A stretch of DNA of 64,000 bases. Source: Mycolicibacterium iranicum. Lineage in GTDB: Bacteria; Actinomycetota; Actinomycetes; Mycobacteriales; Mycobacteriaceae. Positions 25,983-34,689 of this stretch are shown here, piece after piece; position 1 is the stretch's first letter, and every line of letters begins with the position of its first letter. The notes under the pieces were generated by a model, which saw only the letters and a list, made by a program, of their open reading frames with translations, was not told the origin of the DNA and did not search any database. Made by a program: the position numbers and the translations under genes. Location: the NCBI RefSeq assembly GCF_001650495.1, contig NZ_LWCS01000001.1:62001-126000 (forward strand), given 5' to 3'.

Positions 25983-26004
25983 TGGGTTAACGAGAAGTGA
26001 ACAG
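25983..26004 (-). promoter_or_regulatory. Pho-box-like tandem repeat upstream of pstS
   Basis: On the minus strand GTTCACTTCTC (26004-25994) is followed directly by GTTAACCCAGC (25993-25983): two 11-bp units with GTTmAC cores, the same layout as upstream of phoU. The mshD stop is only 12 bp away. Confidence 0.65.
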
Positions 26005-26015
26005 GTTCAGCGATT

Positions 26016-27733
<1,718 letters not shown>

Positions 27734-27906
27734 CCGTGCAGCTCGTCGAAGGGACACCGCCGAACATCTTTGTCGCGAGGTGACTTCCCAGATTCATGTC
27801 CGACACACGGCCGTTACCGAGCCGATAGTTGTCTCACCTTAGCGTGCTACCTGCTCGTAAGCCGTGCTGAACACTGCGGCTGACCGGCGTCGGCGACAAT
27901 GTCGGG

Positions 27907-28701
27907 GTGCGCAAGCTCGTCATCGGTGCCCTGGCGACCCTCACCGCGTTGCTTGTCGGCGCGGTGAGCACCGACTTCGGCGCGGCAATTTACGCTGAGT
28001 ATCGCCTGGCCAGGAGCGTCCGCAGCGCTGCCAACCTCAGCTGGGACCCGTCCGTGGCAATCCTGGGGTTTCCCTTCATCCCTCAGGCGGAGCGCAGGCA
28101 TTACGACGAAGTCGAGATCAAGGCCAGTGGCGTTGATCACCCAGTGGTGGGCAAAGCCTCGCTGGAAGCGACGATGCACTCGGTCGGGCTGGGCGATTCG
28201 TGGCTGGTCCCGCCCGACGCAACGTTGACGATCGGCAAGCTGGAGAGTCGCATCATCATCGACTCGACACACATCGGCCGCTTCATGGGCATCCCCGACC
28301 TCCTCGTCGAGGCGCCGACAGCAGAAACCGAGGACTCCACCGGGGGCACCACCGAATCGGGCATTTCGAGCAACCGCGGGCTGGTCTTCACCGGCACCCC
28401 GGACAAGGCCGGCTTCGACGAGCGGGTCAGCATCGCCGTGGACCTGTCGATCGCCGGGCCGGACGCCACCACGCTGGTCATGACGGCGACCGGGGTGCTG
28501 ACCGAGCCGGGGACCGCCGATCAGGCGGTGCCGGAGCCGCAGATCCCCGCCGTGCTTGCCGCGTTCTCCGCAGAGCTGCCCGGCCAGAAGCTGCCGTTCG
28601 GCGTTGCTCCCACTACGGCGGGCGCACGAGGGTCCGACATCATCATCGAAGGCATCGTCGAGGGAGTAACCGTCGACCTTCGAGAGTTCCGCCTGTCATG
28701 A
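27907..28701 (+). CDS. lmeA: LmeA-like DUF2993 periplasmic lipid-binding protein
   Basis: 264 residues from GTG 27907 with an N-terminal signal/anchor (LVIGALATLTALLVGAVSTD) and a DUF2993 beta-rich body of TULIP-like type. The locus next to glnR matches Rv0817c/LmeA, which in mycobacteria binds phosphoinositides and is needed for mannan elongation of lipomannan. A GACAAT element (27895-27900) 6 nt before the GTG suggests a leaderless mRNA. It overlaps thiX by 4 bp. The 173-bp gap to divergent glnR holds only promoters. Confidence 0.85.
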   Translation: MRKLVIGALATLTALLVGAVSTDFGAAIYAEYRLARSVRSAANLSWDPSVAILGFPFIPQAERRHYDEVEIKASGVDHPVVGKASLEATMHSVGLGDSWLVPPDATLTIGKLESRIIIDSTHIGRFMGIPDLLVEAPTAETEDSTGGTTESGISSNRGLVFTGTPDKAGFDERVSIAVDLSIAGPDATTLVMTATGVLTEPGTADQAVPEPQIPAVLAAFSAELPGQKLPFGVAPTTAGARGSDIIIEGIVEGVTVDLREFRLS

Positions 28702-29129
28702 GCTCTTCGTGGATCGCCGTCATCGCGGTCCTGATCGCAGCGTTCGGACTGGCGTTCGCCATCGGGCGGTTGATGACGTTGCGGTCGGGTCGGATCAAGG
28801 GCGCCAAGGAGTCGCCCGCCCTCGGCGAGGACGACATCGCCGCGCTGGGACTGTCCGGGACGGGGCCGACGGTCCTGCATTTCACGGCCGCATGGTGCGG
28901 ACCGTGCGCCGCGGTGCGCAGAGTCGTCGACCGGGTGTGCGCGGACCTGCCCGACGTCGCGCACGCCGAGATCGACATGGACGCCAATCCCGAGGCTGCG
29001 CGCAAGCTTTCGGTCCTTTCGCTGCCTACGACGTTCATCTTCGACGCCGACGGCCGGCAGCGATACCGCGCGTCGGGGGTGCCCACCGCCGCTGACCTGC
29101 GGTCGGCGCTTTCGGTTCTGTTGGCTTGA
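28698..29129 (+). CDS. thiX: Membrane-anchored thioredoxin-like protein ThiX
   Basis: 143 residues. An N-terminal membrane helix (IAVIAVLIAAFGLAFAIG) precedes a thioredoxin domain with the active site WCGPC and cis-proline loop SLPTTFI. Probably a thiol-disulfide oxidoreductase at the membrane. ATG 28698 overlaps the lmeA stop (ATGA). It lies directly upstream of the sulfur-metabolism operon, consistent with Rv0816c. Confidence 0.9.
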   Translation: MSSSWIAVIAVLIAAFGLAFAIGRLMTLRSGRIKGAKESPALGEDDIAALGLSGTGPTVLHFTAAWCGPCAAVRRVVDRVCADLPDVAHAEIDMDANPEAARKLSVLSLPTTFIFDADGRQRYRASGVPTAADLRSALSVLLA

Positions 29130-29145
29130 TCACCCCGTCTTTGGG

Positions 29146-29151
29146 TAAGGT
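29146..29151 (+). promoter_or_regulatory. -10 element of the leaderless polycysteine ORF
   Basis: TAAGGT ends 7 nt before GTG 29159, placing transcription start at the first base of the start codon. TTGGCT (29121-29126), 19 bp upstream, may be the -35. Confidence 0.65.
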
Positions 29152-29158
29152 GTCAGCC

Positions 29159-29251
29159 GTGCCAGCCCGCATCGAGCTCGTGCTCACCAAGCGCCGCGCA
29201 GTCGATCTGTGCCGCGTCGCGGGTTGTTGCTGTTGTTGTTGCAGCTGCTGA
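29159..29251 (+). CDS. Leaderless polycysteine leader peptide (cysteine-responsive attenuator)
   Basis: A 30-residue frame from GTG 29159 (MPARIELVLTKRRAVDLCRV) ending in eight Cys within nine residues (a run of six codons then Ser-Cys), counting from after Gly22. It lies 87 bp upstream of the DUF4395-cysA2-sseC operon. Published work in M. smegmatis describes leaderless polycysteine ORFs at this locus that sense cysteinyl-tRNA supply and attenuate the operon; sequence and position fit that system. Ribosome stalling on the Cys run would change folding around the downstream ribosome-binding site. Confidence 0.88.
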   Translation: MPARIELVLTKRRAVDLCRVAGCCCCCCSC

Positions 29252-29338
29252 GTAGCCGCGCAGTCCTTCGCGCCGCACTCTGCGAACGGCCGTTTCGGCC
29301 CGCCGCGCCCAGCCATACCGGACAACAGGAGCACAGCT

Positions 29339-29800
29339 ATGTCGAGCATCACAGAGCAGCGCATACCCGCACAGGTCGACGTGCGTGGCCCGCGTTTCGG
29401 CGCCTGGTTATCCACGGCCGTGCTCGTCGCCGCGCTGCTGGTGTCCGCGGAAAGTCATGTCGCGGCTGCGGTCATCCTCGGCGCGCAGGCGATCGTCTTC
29501 GCGGTCGGCGCCACGCTGGGTCCGCGCCGGCACCCATACGGCCTGCTCTTCGCGAAACTCGTGGCGCCGCGACTCGGCCCCGTCACCGAGCGTGAGCCCG
29601 TCCCGCCGCTGAAGTTCGCACAGCTCGTCGGTTTCGTCTTCGCCGCCGTCGGCGTCATTGGTTTCGCCGGCGGTCTGGCATCGCTGGGCCTGGTCGCCAC
29701 GGGCATGGCGCTCGTGGCGGCGTTTCTCAACGCAGCCTTCGGTATCTGCCTCGGCTGCCAGCTCTATCCGCTTTTCGCACGCTTGAACCCCTCCCGTTAG
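29339..29800 (+). CDS. DUF4395 integral membrane protein
   Basis: 153 residues, about four membrane helices, starting MSSITEQRIPAQVDVRGPRF after an AGGAG site. DUF4395 proteins are often linked to rhodanese/sulfur genes. The conserved GICLGCQLY near the C-terminus carries a Cys pair that could handle thiols or sulfide (inference). First structural gene behind the polycysteine leader, 20 bp before cysA2. Confidence 0.85.
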   Translation: MSSITEQRIPAQVDVRGPRFGAWLSTAVLVAALLVSAESHVAAAVILGAQAIVFAVGATLGPRRHPYGLLFAKLVAPRLGPVTEREPVPPLKFAQLVGFVFAAVGVIGFAGGLASLGLVATGMALVAAFLNAAFGICLGCQLYPLFARLNPSR

Positions 29801-29820
29801 CAATCGAAAGGAACTCCCCC

Positions 29821-30654
29821 ATGGCACGCTCCGACGTCCTGGTCACAGCCGACTGGGCCGAGAGCAATCTCGAAGCGCCGAACACCGTCTTCGTCGAGGT
29901 GGACGAGGACACCAGCGCCTACGAAACCGGTCACATTCCCGGCGCGATCCGGCTGGACTGGAAGACCGAACTTCAGGATCAGGTCAAGCGCGACTTCGTC
30001 GATCAGCAGCAGTTCTCGAAGCTGTTGTCCGACAAGGGAATCAGCAACGACGACACCGTCATCCTCTACGGCGGCAACAACAACTGGTTCGCCGCGTACG
30101 CCTACTGGTACTTCAAGCTCTACGGCCACGACGACGTCAAGCTGCTCGACGGTGGTCGCAAGAAGTGGGAGCTCGACGCGCGCCCGCTGTCCAAGGACGC
30201 AGTGAAGCGCGAGAGCACCAGCTACACCGCCAAGGAGCCCGACAACAGCATCCGCGCGTTCCGGGACGAGGTCATCGCCGCGATCGGCACCAAGAACCTG
30301 GTCGACGTGCGCTCCCCCGACGAGTTCTCCGGCAAGATCCTGGCGCCGGCGCATCTGCCGCAGGAGCAGAGCCAGCGTCCCGGGCATATCCCGAGCGCCA
30401 TCAACGTTCCGTGGAGCAAGGCTGCCAACGACGACGGCACCTTCAAGTCGGACGAGGATCTGGCCAAGCTCTACGCCGATGCCGGTCTGGACGGCGAGAA
30501 GGAGACCATCGCCTACTGCCGCATCGGTGAGCGCTCGTCGCACACCTGGTTCGTGCTGCAGGAGCTGCTGGGACACAAGAACGTCAAAAACTACGACGGT
30601 AGTTGGACAGAATACGGTTCCCTCGTGGGAGCCCCGATCGAGTTGGGAAGTTGA
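29821..30654 (+). CDS. cysA2: Thiosulfate sulfurtransferase (rhodanese) CysA2-type
   Basis: 277 residues, two rhodanese domains. The C-terminal active loop is YCRIGERSS with catalytic Cys; GHIPGAIRLDW and PGHIPSAINVPWS are domain signatures. It transfers sulfane sulfur from thiosulfate or 3-mercaptopyruvate to acceptors. Operon with DUF4395 and sseC, likely induced when cysteine is low through the polycysteine leader. Matches Rv0815c. Confidence 0.95.
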   Translation: MARSDVLVTADWAESNLEAPNTVFVEVDEDTSAYETGHIPGAIRLDWKTELQDQVKRDFVDQQQFSKLLSDKGISNDDTVILYGGNNNWFAAYAYWYFKLYGHDDVKLLDGGRKKWELDARPLSKDAVKRESTSYTAKEPDNSIRAFRDEVIAAIGTKNLVDVRSPDEFSGKILAPAHLPQEQSQRPGHIPSAINVPWSKAANDDGTFKSDEDLAKLYADAGLDGEKETIAYCRIGERSSHTWFVLQELLGHKNVKNYDGSWTEYGSLVGAPIELGS

Positions 30655-30655
30655 T

Positions 30656-30958
30656 ATGTGCTCTGCACCCAAGCAAGGACTGACGTTGCCCGCAAGCGTC
30701 GATCTGGAGAAGGAAACGGTCATCACCGGCCGCGTCGTCGACGGGTCCGGCCAGGCGGTGGGGGGCGCGTTCGTGCGGCTGCTGGACAGCTCGGACGAGT
30801 TCACCGCCGAGGTCGTCGCGTCGGCGACCGGTGACTTCCGTTTCTTCGCCGCGCCGGGGACGTGGACGCTTCGCGCCCTGTCACCGGTCGGTAACGGTGA
30901 CGCCAGCGTTGCGCCGTCGGGTGCCGGAATTCACGAGGTCGACGTCAAGGTCGCGTGA
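30656..30958 (+). CDS. sseC: SseC-like DUF1416 protein
   Basis: 100 residues, starting MCSAPKQGLTLPASVDLEKE one base after the cysA2 stop. DUF1416 has a carboxypeptidase-regulatory-like beta fold (GRVVDGSGQAVGGAFVRLLD). It is always found next to cysA-type rhodaneses in mycobacteria and probably partners with them; the early Cys2 could carry sulfur (inference). Its last codons and stop form the start of a tandem DNA repeat (30952-31070). Confidence 0.88.
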   Translation: MCSAPKQGLTLPASVDLEKETVITGRVVDGSGQAVGGAFVRLLDSSDEFTAEVVASATGDFRFFAAPGTWTLRALSPVGNGDASVAPSGAGIHEVDVKVA

Positions 30959-31070
30959 CGACGAAGACGGCGAGGGACGAGCCGTCGAGGAGTCGCGCCA
31001 TTGCGCCCCGCGTGACGACGAAGACGGCGAGGGACGAGCCGTCGAGGGGTCGCGCCATTTGCTGCGCGTG
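30952..31070 (+). repeat. Tandem ~57-bp direct repeat
   Basis: Two near-identical copies start at 30952 and 31009, each beginning CGCGTGACGACGAAGACGGC and containing GTCGCGCCATT; a third partial copy starts at 31065. The first copy contains the sseC stop codon. Looks like an intergenic repeat element, not a gene. Confidence 0.8.
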
Positions 31071-31088
31071 AATTTCGGAAATTCACGC
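31066..31088. terminator. 11-bp inverted repeat after sseC
   Basis: GCGTGAATTTC-G-GAAATTCACGC is a perfect dyad at the end of the tandem repeat. It could end sseC transcription or be a protein site; no T-tract follows. Confidence 0.45.
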
Positions 31089-31240
31089 TCCGGTCACGGG
31101 GCGTTGCGCTGATCATGCTGTGAAAACGCTGCACGATTAGCTGTTGTCGGCGACGATATGGGTGAACCCGCACTTTAGGGCGCGGGCTACCCCGACACCT
31201 TCGCGGCCTGCCCGCGATACCGAACACCTAGGACCCGACA

Positions 31241-31561
31241 ATGAAGACCACGATTGCCTGCGCCGCATCCGCGGCCTTTGCCGCAGTTGCTTTGTTCAGT
31301 GCTCCCGCGGCCTTCGCACAACCGGAGGAAGACTTCCTCACCGTGATCACCAACGGTGGAATCACCTGGCCGGCCGACAAGACGCCTCAGGTCATCGAGA
31401 CGGGGCGCGCCGTCTGCACCGACTGGTCCAACGGCGCCACCTTCGAGCAGGAAGTGGCCGACCTGACCAGTGTCACCCAGTGGTCGGATTACCAGGCCGG
31501 CTACTTCATCGGTGCCGCCACGGGGGCCTTCTGCCCCGAATTCGAGTGGAAAGTCAGCTGA
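31241..31561 (+). CDS. DUF732 secreted protein
   Basis: 106 residues: signal peptide (MKTTIACAASAAFAAVALFS, cleaved near AFAQ) and a DUF732 domain (FLTVITNGGITWPADKTPQV, GRAVCTDWSNG, AGYFIGAATGAFCPEF) with two cysteines likely disulfide-linked. DUF732 is a mycobacterial secreted family with no known activity. The 152 bp upstream beyond the inverted repeat at 31066-31088 hold its promoter and nothing else I can identify. Ends at a hairpin terminator. Confidence 0.85.
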   Translation: MKTTIACAASAAFAAVALFSAPAAFAQPEEDFLTVITNGGITWPADKTPQVIETGRAVCTDWSNGATFEQEVADLTSVTQWSDYQAGYFIGAATGAFCPEFEWKVS

Positions 31562-31589
31562 CACAGGAGAAGTTCATCGATCGTCATGG

Positions 31590-31616
31590 CCGCCGGGAGA
31601 GGATTTCTCCCGGCGG
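31590..31616 (+). terminator. Terminator of the DUF732 gene
   Basis: A perfect 11-bp stem CCGCCGGGAGA with its complement (31606-31616), loop GGATT, then TTAGACTTTC. Lies 29 bp after the stop. Confidence 0.75.
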
Positions 31617-31630
31617 TTAGACTTTCTGCC

Positions 31631-31729
31631 GTGGTGCTGTTCTTCGAAATCCTGCTCGTCGCGGCCGTCGTGGTGATCACGTGGTTCGCTTTGTATGCGC
31701 TGTACCGCCTCGTCACTGACGAGTCGTGA
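31631..31729 (+). CDS. Single-pass membrane microprotein
   Basis: 32 residues, [20 protein letters not shown] then a short basic/acidic tail [17 protein letters not shown] (31618-31623) ends 7 nt before GTG 31631, a typical leaderless start placed right after the DUF732 terminator. Its TGA overlaps the GTG of the FABP-like gene (GTGA), so it is probably the first cistron of that unit and translationally coupled. No family recognised. Confidence 0.65.
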   Translation: MVLFFEILLVAAVVVITWFALYALYRLVTDES

Positions 31730-32355
31730 GCTCTGGCGACGAGGCGGTCGCCGCAGCCGCGGAGCGAGCCAGGCAGACCGCCGCGCGCAACATCCCGGTT
31801 TTCGGCGACCTGCCGTTGCCTTCGGACACCGCGAATCTGCGCGAAGGCGCCAACCTCGACGATGCCCTGCTGGCACTGCTCCCGCTCGTCGGTGTCTGGC
31901 GCGGCGAGGGCGAGGGCCGAGATGCCAACGGCGACTACCGATTCGGGCAGCAGATCGTGGTGTCGCACGACGGACGTGACTACCTCAACTGGGAGGCGCG
32001 GTCCTGGCGCCTGGACGCCGACGGCGCCTACGACAGCCACGATCTGCGGGAGACGGGCTTCTGGCGGTTCGTCAACGATCCAGGGGATCCGGTCGAATCG
32101 CAGGCCATCGAACTCCTGCTGGCGCACTCGGCCGGCTATGTCGAGCTGTTCTACGGGCGACCGCTCAACCAGTCGTCATGGGAGCTGGTCACCGACGCGC
32201 TCGCACGTAGCAAGTCCGGTGTGCTCGTCGGCGGCGCCAAGCGGCTGTACGGGATCGTCGACGGCGGTGACCTGGCCTACGTCGAGGAGCGCGTCGACGC
32301 GGACGGCGGCCTGGTCCCGCACCTGTCCGCCAGGCTGTCGAGGTTCGTCGGCTGA
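31726..32355 (+). CDS. FABP/nitrobindin-like protein (Rv0813c family)
   Basis: 209 residues. A beta-barrel of fatty-acid-binding-protein/nitrobindin type with the signature [16 protein letters not shown] and later [15 protein letters not shown] and [11 protein letters not shown]. tuberculosis Rv0813c has this fold and binds long-chain fatty acids; nitrobindin relatives bind heme. Ligand here unknown. Starts at GTG 31726 overlapping the microprotein stop, and its own stop overlaps the next lipoprotein start (TGATG). Confidence 0.85.
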   Translation: MSSGDEAVAAAAERARQTAARNIPVFGDLPLPSDTANLREGANLDDALLALLPLVGVWRGEGEGRDANGDYRFGQQIVVSHDGRDYLNWEARSWRLDADGAYDSHDLRETGFWRFVNDPGDPVESQAIELLLAHSAGYVELFYGRPLNQSSWELVTDALARSKSGVLVGGAKRLYGIVDGGDLAYVEERVDADGGLVPHLSARLSRFVG

Positions 32356-32621
32356 TGCGTCGCATGGGTGTGTACGCCGCGATCGCCGCGGCAGCGGCGG
32401 TTACCGCCTGCTCGGCGCAGTCCGAGCCTGCCGAGAGATCGACGCCGAGCTCGGTGGTGCCGAGCGTGGGGCATGGTTCGTTCGCCTACTGCCTCAGTCA
32501 GCACGGTGTCCCCGCACCCCCTGGACCGGCCGCCGAACCGCCTGCCGGTGTCGACCGCAAGACGTGGGAGACGGCAATGTCGGAGTGTGCGTCGCTCGCC
32601 CCTGGACCCGGTCCTAGCTGA
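32355..32621 (+). CDS. Small lipoprotein, unknown function
   Basis: 88 residues. The signal peptide ends in a lipobox (AAVTAC), followed by a Ser/Pro-rich segment and a small domain with two cysteines (FAYCLSQHGVPAPPG, MSECASLAPG). The pattern resembles short Cys-paired actinobacterial lipoproteins of unknown function. Coupled to the FABP-like gene by one-base overlap, and overlapping the end of the convergent binding protein by 8 bp. Confidence 0.75.
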   Translation: MRRMGVYAAIAAAAAVTACSAQSEPAERSTPSSVVPSVGHGSFAYCLSQHGVPAPPGPAAEPPAGVDRKTWETAMSECASLAPGPGPS

Positions 32622-33483
32622 GCACGGGCGCGCGTCCCGCGTCGGCCAGCCAGCGCTGCTGAAGCCGCGAGAGCGTCCCGTCGTCCCGCATCGAATCGAC
32701 TGCCCAGGACACGCAGCGGGTCAGCGAACTGCCGTGGTCCAGCACGATCCCGAACTGCCCGACACCTGACTGATCGGGGCCGCCGTCGTCGGGCAGCTGC
32801 CCGATCATCACGCCGCCGTTGAGCTCGTTGGCCACCGCGACCGCCGTCGGCAGGTCTGCAACCATCGCGTCGATCCTGCCGTCGACCAATGCCATCTTCG
32901 CGTCCACGTTCGTGTTGTAGACCTCGACCGGGATTTGCGCATCCAGCGCCGCGGCCGCGCGGTGGCTCGTGGATCCGACTTGCGCGCCGAGCCGCAGCCG
33001 GCGCAGATCGTCGAGTGTCCGCGCCGCCGCGGCGGGCGAGGTGCGCACGGTGACCACCGCCTGGGTGACATCGAAGTAGGGCGTCGAGAAGTCGACCGCG
33101 GCGCGGCGCTGCTCGGTGATGGAGAACTGGGAGAGGTTGGCGTCGAAGATCTTGGGGCCCGGAGCCAGGGCGGCGTTGAACGGAACCCGCACCCAGCGCA
33201 CGTCGTCGGCGGCGTAACTCAGCTCGGCAGCGACCGCGTAGGCGAGCGCCGCTTCAAAGCCTTCCCCGTTGGACGGGTCGTCGCCGATGTACCACGGCGG
33301 GTAGACAGGTTGGTCGGCGCCGAAGGTGAGGATTCCGGGATAGAGCGTGTCGAGCTGGTCCTTGCGGCATTTGGTTCCGTCCAGGACGGGGGCGCTGACG
33401 GTGGCCGTGGGCGTGCACCCACAGACGGCCAGCGCCGCCAGTGCGACAAGCGTCCGCCACCCTGCGCTGGACGACGGAGACAT
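32614..33483 (-). CDS. Family 3 amino-acid-type substrate-binding lipoprotein (orphan)
   Basis: 289 residues. Lipobox LAVCGC; SBP_bac_3 features GFEAALAYAVAAELSY, DANLSQFSITEQRRAAVDFS and RLRLGAQVGSTSHRAAAAL. This family binds polar amino acids for ABC uptake or signals to sensors. No permease or ATPase gene is adjacent, so it is an orphan receptor or serves a remote transporter. A 226-nt leader with its own promoter, a 12-residue ORF and strong hairpins precedes it, implying post-transcriptional control. Confidence 0.85.
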   Translation of the reverse strand: MSPSSSAGWRTLVALAALAVCGCTPTATVSAPVLDGTKCRKDQLDTLYPGILTFGADQPVYPPWYIGDDPSNGEGFEAALAYAVAAELSYAADDVRWVRVPFNAALAPGPKIFDANLSQFSITEQRRAAVDFSTPYFDVTQAVVTVRTSPAAAARTLDDLRRLRLGAQVGSTSHRAAAALDAQIPVEVYNTNVDAKMALVDGRIDAMVADLPTAVAVANELNGGVMIGQLPDDGGPDQSGVGQFGIVLDHGSSLTRCVSWAVDSMRDDGTLSRLQQRWLADAGRAPVLS

Positions 33484-33531
33484 GGCCGAATCATTGCAGA
33501 TACTGCCGTTTGTGCAGGTTCGGAGATGGAG

Positions 33532-33709
33532 CGGCCCCCGAGCCGTGGTTCCAGGTCGGACAAGACCAGAAGGCTCGGGGGCCGGGTGACTGCGGGGAAT
33601 TCGCCAGCGCGCACAGGTGCGACGAGCGCTCTCCCAGCGCTGCTAGCTCGCAGCCACCTCACATGTCCATAAGTCAATCAATTTGTCGGACCACCTCCTT
33701 CCCTGTGTA
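33532..33709 (-). ncRNA. Structured leader RNA upstream of the orphan binding protein
   Basis: On the minus strand, in order: AAGGAGGTGGTCC (33700-33688), which can pair with 13 nt of the 16S rRNA 3' end (one G-U); a 12-residue ORF; a 10-bp outer stem GGTGGCTGCG/CGCAGTCACC (33658-33649 with 33594-33585, one G-U) enclosing the hairpin AGCGCT-loop-AGCGCT (33641-33625); then, abutting, a perfect 13-bp stem CGGCCCCCGAGCC (33584-33572 with 33544-33532) with an inner GGTC/GACC hairpin. The outer stem overlaps the last codons of the ORF, so translation would disrupt it: attenuator-like logic. I know no named family that fits; assignment is inference. Confidence 0.6.
33643..33681 (-). CDS. 12-residue upstream ORF in the structured leader
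   Basis: TTG 33681 opens (M)IDLWTCEVAAS and stops at TAG 33643. It lies 12 nt after AAGGAGG, the strongest Shine-Dalgarno in the window. It contains single Trp and Cys codons, and its last five codons form the left arm of the 10-bp outer stem. Likely a regulatory peptide or simply a ribosome-loading site. Confidence 0.5.
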   Translation of the reverse strand: MIDLWTCEVAAS

Positions 33710-33715
33710 CACGCG

Positions 33716-33744
33716 ACCGTACCCGCGCCTAGTTAGGGCGACAA
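33716..33744 (-). promoter_or_regulatory. Promoter of the structured leader
   Basis: Minus-strand TTGTCG (33744-33739), exactly 17 bp, TACGGT (33721-33716). Predicted start near 33709, about 9 nt before the Shine-Dalgarno and 12 bp or more after the pabC stop. Confidence 0.6.
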
Positions 33745-33756
33745 CCGATTTAGCGC

Positions 33757-34638
33757 TCAGCGATCGCAGACGATGGCGGCGTCGACCAGTGCCGCCACCT
33801 CGTCCGCCAACGGTGTGTCGGGCAGGCGCACCCCGTCGAGGGTGTGCACGCGCGCGGCGAGCGTGATGCTGGAGATCAGCCAAACCCCTTGCGCGGCAAA
33901 AAGATCAGCGGGCGTGAGAGCCTGGTAGTCACAGTCGTAGCCCTTGTTGCGGGCCACCTCGAACAGCGCCTGCTGCGTGGTGCCGCGCAGGATCGGATAC
34001 CAGGGCGGCGGCGTCAGCAGGCAGATGCGGCCGTCCTCGGAGGGTGTCGCGATGACGACCGTGGAGCGCGGCCCTTCCAGGATGTGGCCGTCGGTGCTGA
34101 CGAAGATCACATCCCCCGCCCCGTGGCGATCGGCGTGCCGCAGCGCGGCCATGTTGATCGCGTAGGACAGCGTCTTGGCTCCGGCCAGCAGCCACGGCAT
34201 CGCGTCGGCGCCGTCGGAGGCGAGCCCGCGGTCCATCGTCAACGCGGCGAGGCCGTTGCGGCGCACGTCGGCGACACGGCCCGGCACAGCGCCGATTGTG
34301 GCGTATGCCGTCGGCGCCGAACCGCGCTCACGGCCGCGCGAGTACACCAGCCGCAGGACGCCTTCCTGCCCTCCGGCTGCCAGCCAGGCATCGACGGCGG
34401 CATCGACCGCGGCACGCCACTGCGGCGCGTCAGGTGCGGGCAGGTCGATCGACTGCGCCGAGTGCGCCAGCCGGGACAGGTGGGCTTCGAGCAGACATGG
34501 ACGTCCGTCGCGGACGAGCAGCGTCTCGAAGACGCCGTCACCGCGCACGGCGGCGAGATCGTCGGCGTGCAGAAAGGGCAATTGCGGGTCGTGCAGCTGC
34601 CCGTCGAGGGTGACGAGAACGCCCGGATGGTCAGCCAT
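33757..34638 (-). CDS. pabC: 4-amino-4-deoxychorismate lyase / branched-chain aminotransferase-like (PLP fold IV)
   Basis: 293 residues with fold-IV hallmarks: DDLAAVRGDGVFETLLV, the PLP lysine in GAKTLSYAINMAAL, VIFVSTDGHILEGPRSTVV and LLTPPPWYPILRGTT. PabC makes p-aminobenzoate for folate; the neighbouring folate-dependent YgfZ fits, though D-amino-acid or branched-chain transaminases share the fold. Divergent from ygfZ. Matches Rv0812. Confidence 0.85.
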   Translation of the reverse strand: MADHPGVLVTLDGQLHDPQLPFLHADDLAAVRGDGVFETLLVRDGRPCLLEAHLSRLAHSAQSIDLPAPDAPQWRAAVDAAVDAWLAAGGQEGVLRLVYSRGRERGSAPTAYATIGAVPGRVADVRRNGLAALTMDRGLASDGADAMPWLLAGAKTLSYAINMAALRHADRHGAGDVIFVSTDGHILEGPRSTVVIATPSEDGRICLLTPPPWYPILRGTTQQALFEVARNKGYDCDYQALTPADLFAAQGVWLISSITLAARVHTLDGVRLPDTPLADEVAALVDAAIVCDR

Positions 34639-34689
34639 GGGAGATCAGCGTAGCCGCGTGGACCCGACCGCGAATCGTAGAGTTGAGCT

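Noticed and set aside
31066..31088. Zur/Fur operator
   Set aside because: The dyad TGAATTTCGGAAATTCA differs from known mycobacterial metal boxes and lies at a 3' end with no metal genes nearby.
30959..31112. Repeat-encoded acidic protein reading DDEDGEGRAVEE twice
   Set aside because: The frame is only a translation of the tandem DNA repeat, has no start signal, and overlaps the sseC end.
33585..33658. tRNA-like gene on the minus strand (7-bp acceptor-like ends, GGGAGAGC D-arm-like stretch)
   Set aside because: No proper anticodon arm, T-loop does not match GGTTCRANYC, and the D-loop would be too long; better explained as part of a structured leader.
33585..33658. Glycine riboswitch, suggested by a GGGAGAG stretch
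   Set aside because: The second conserved block (CCGAAGG...GCAA) is absent and there are no glycine-cleavage genes next to it.
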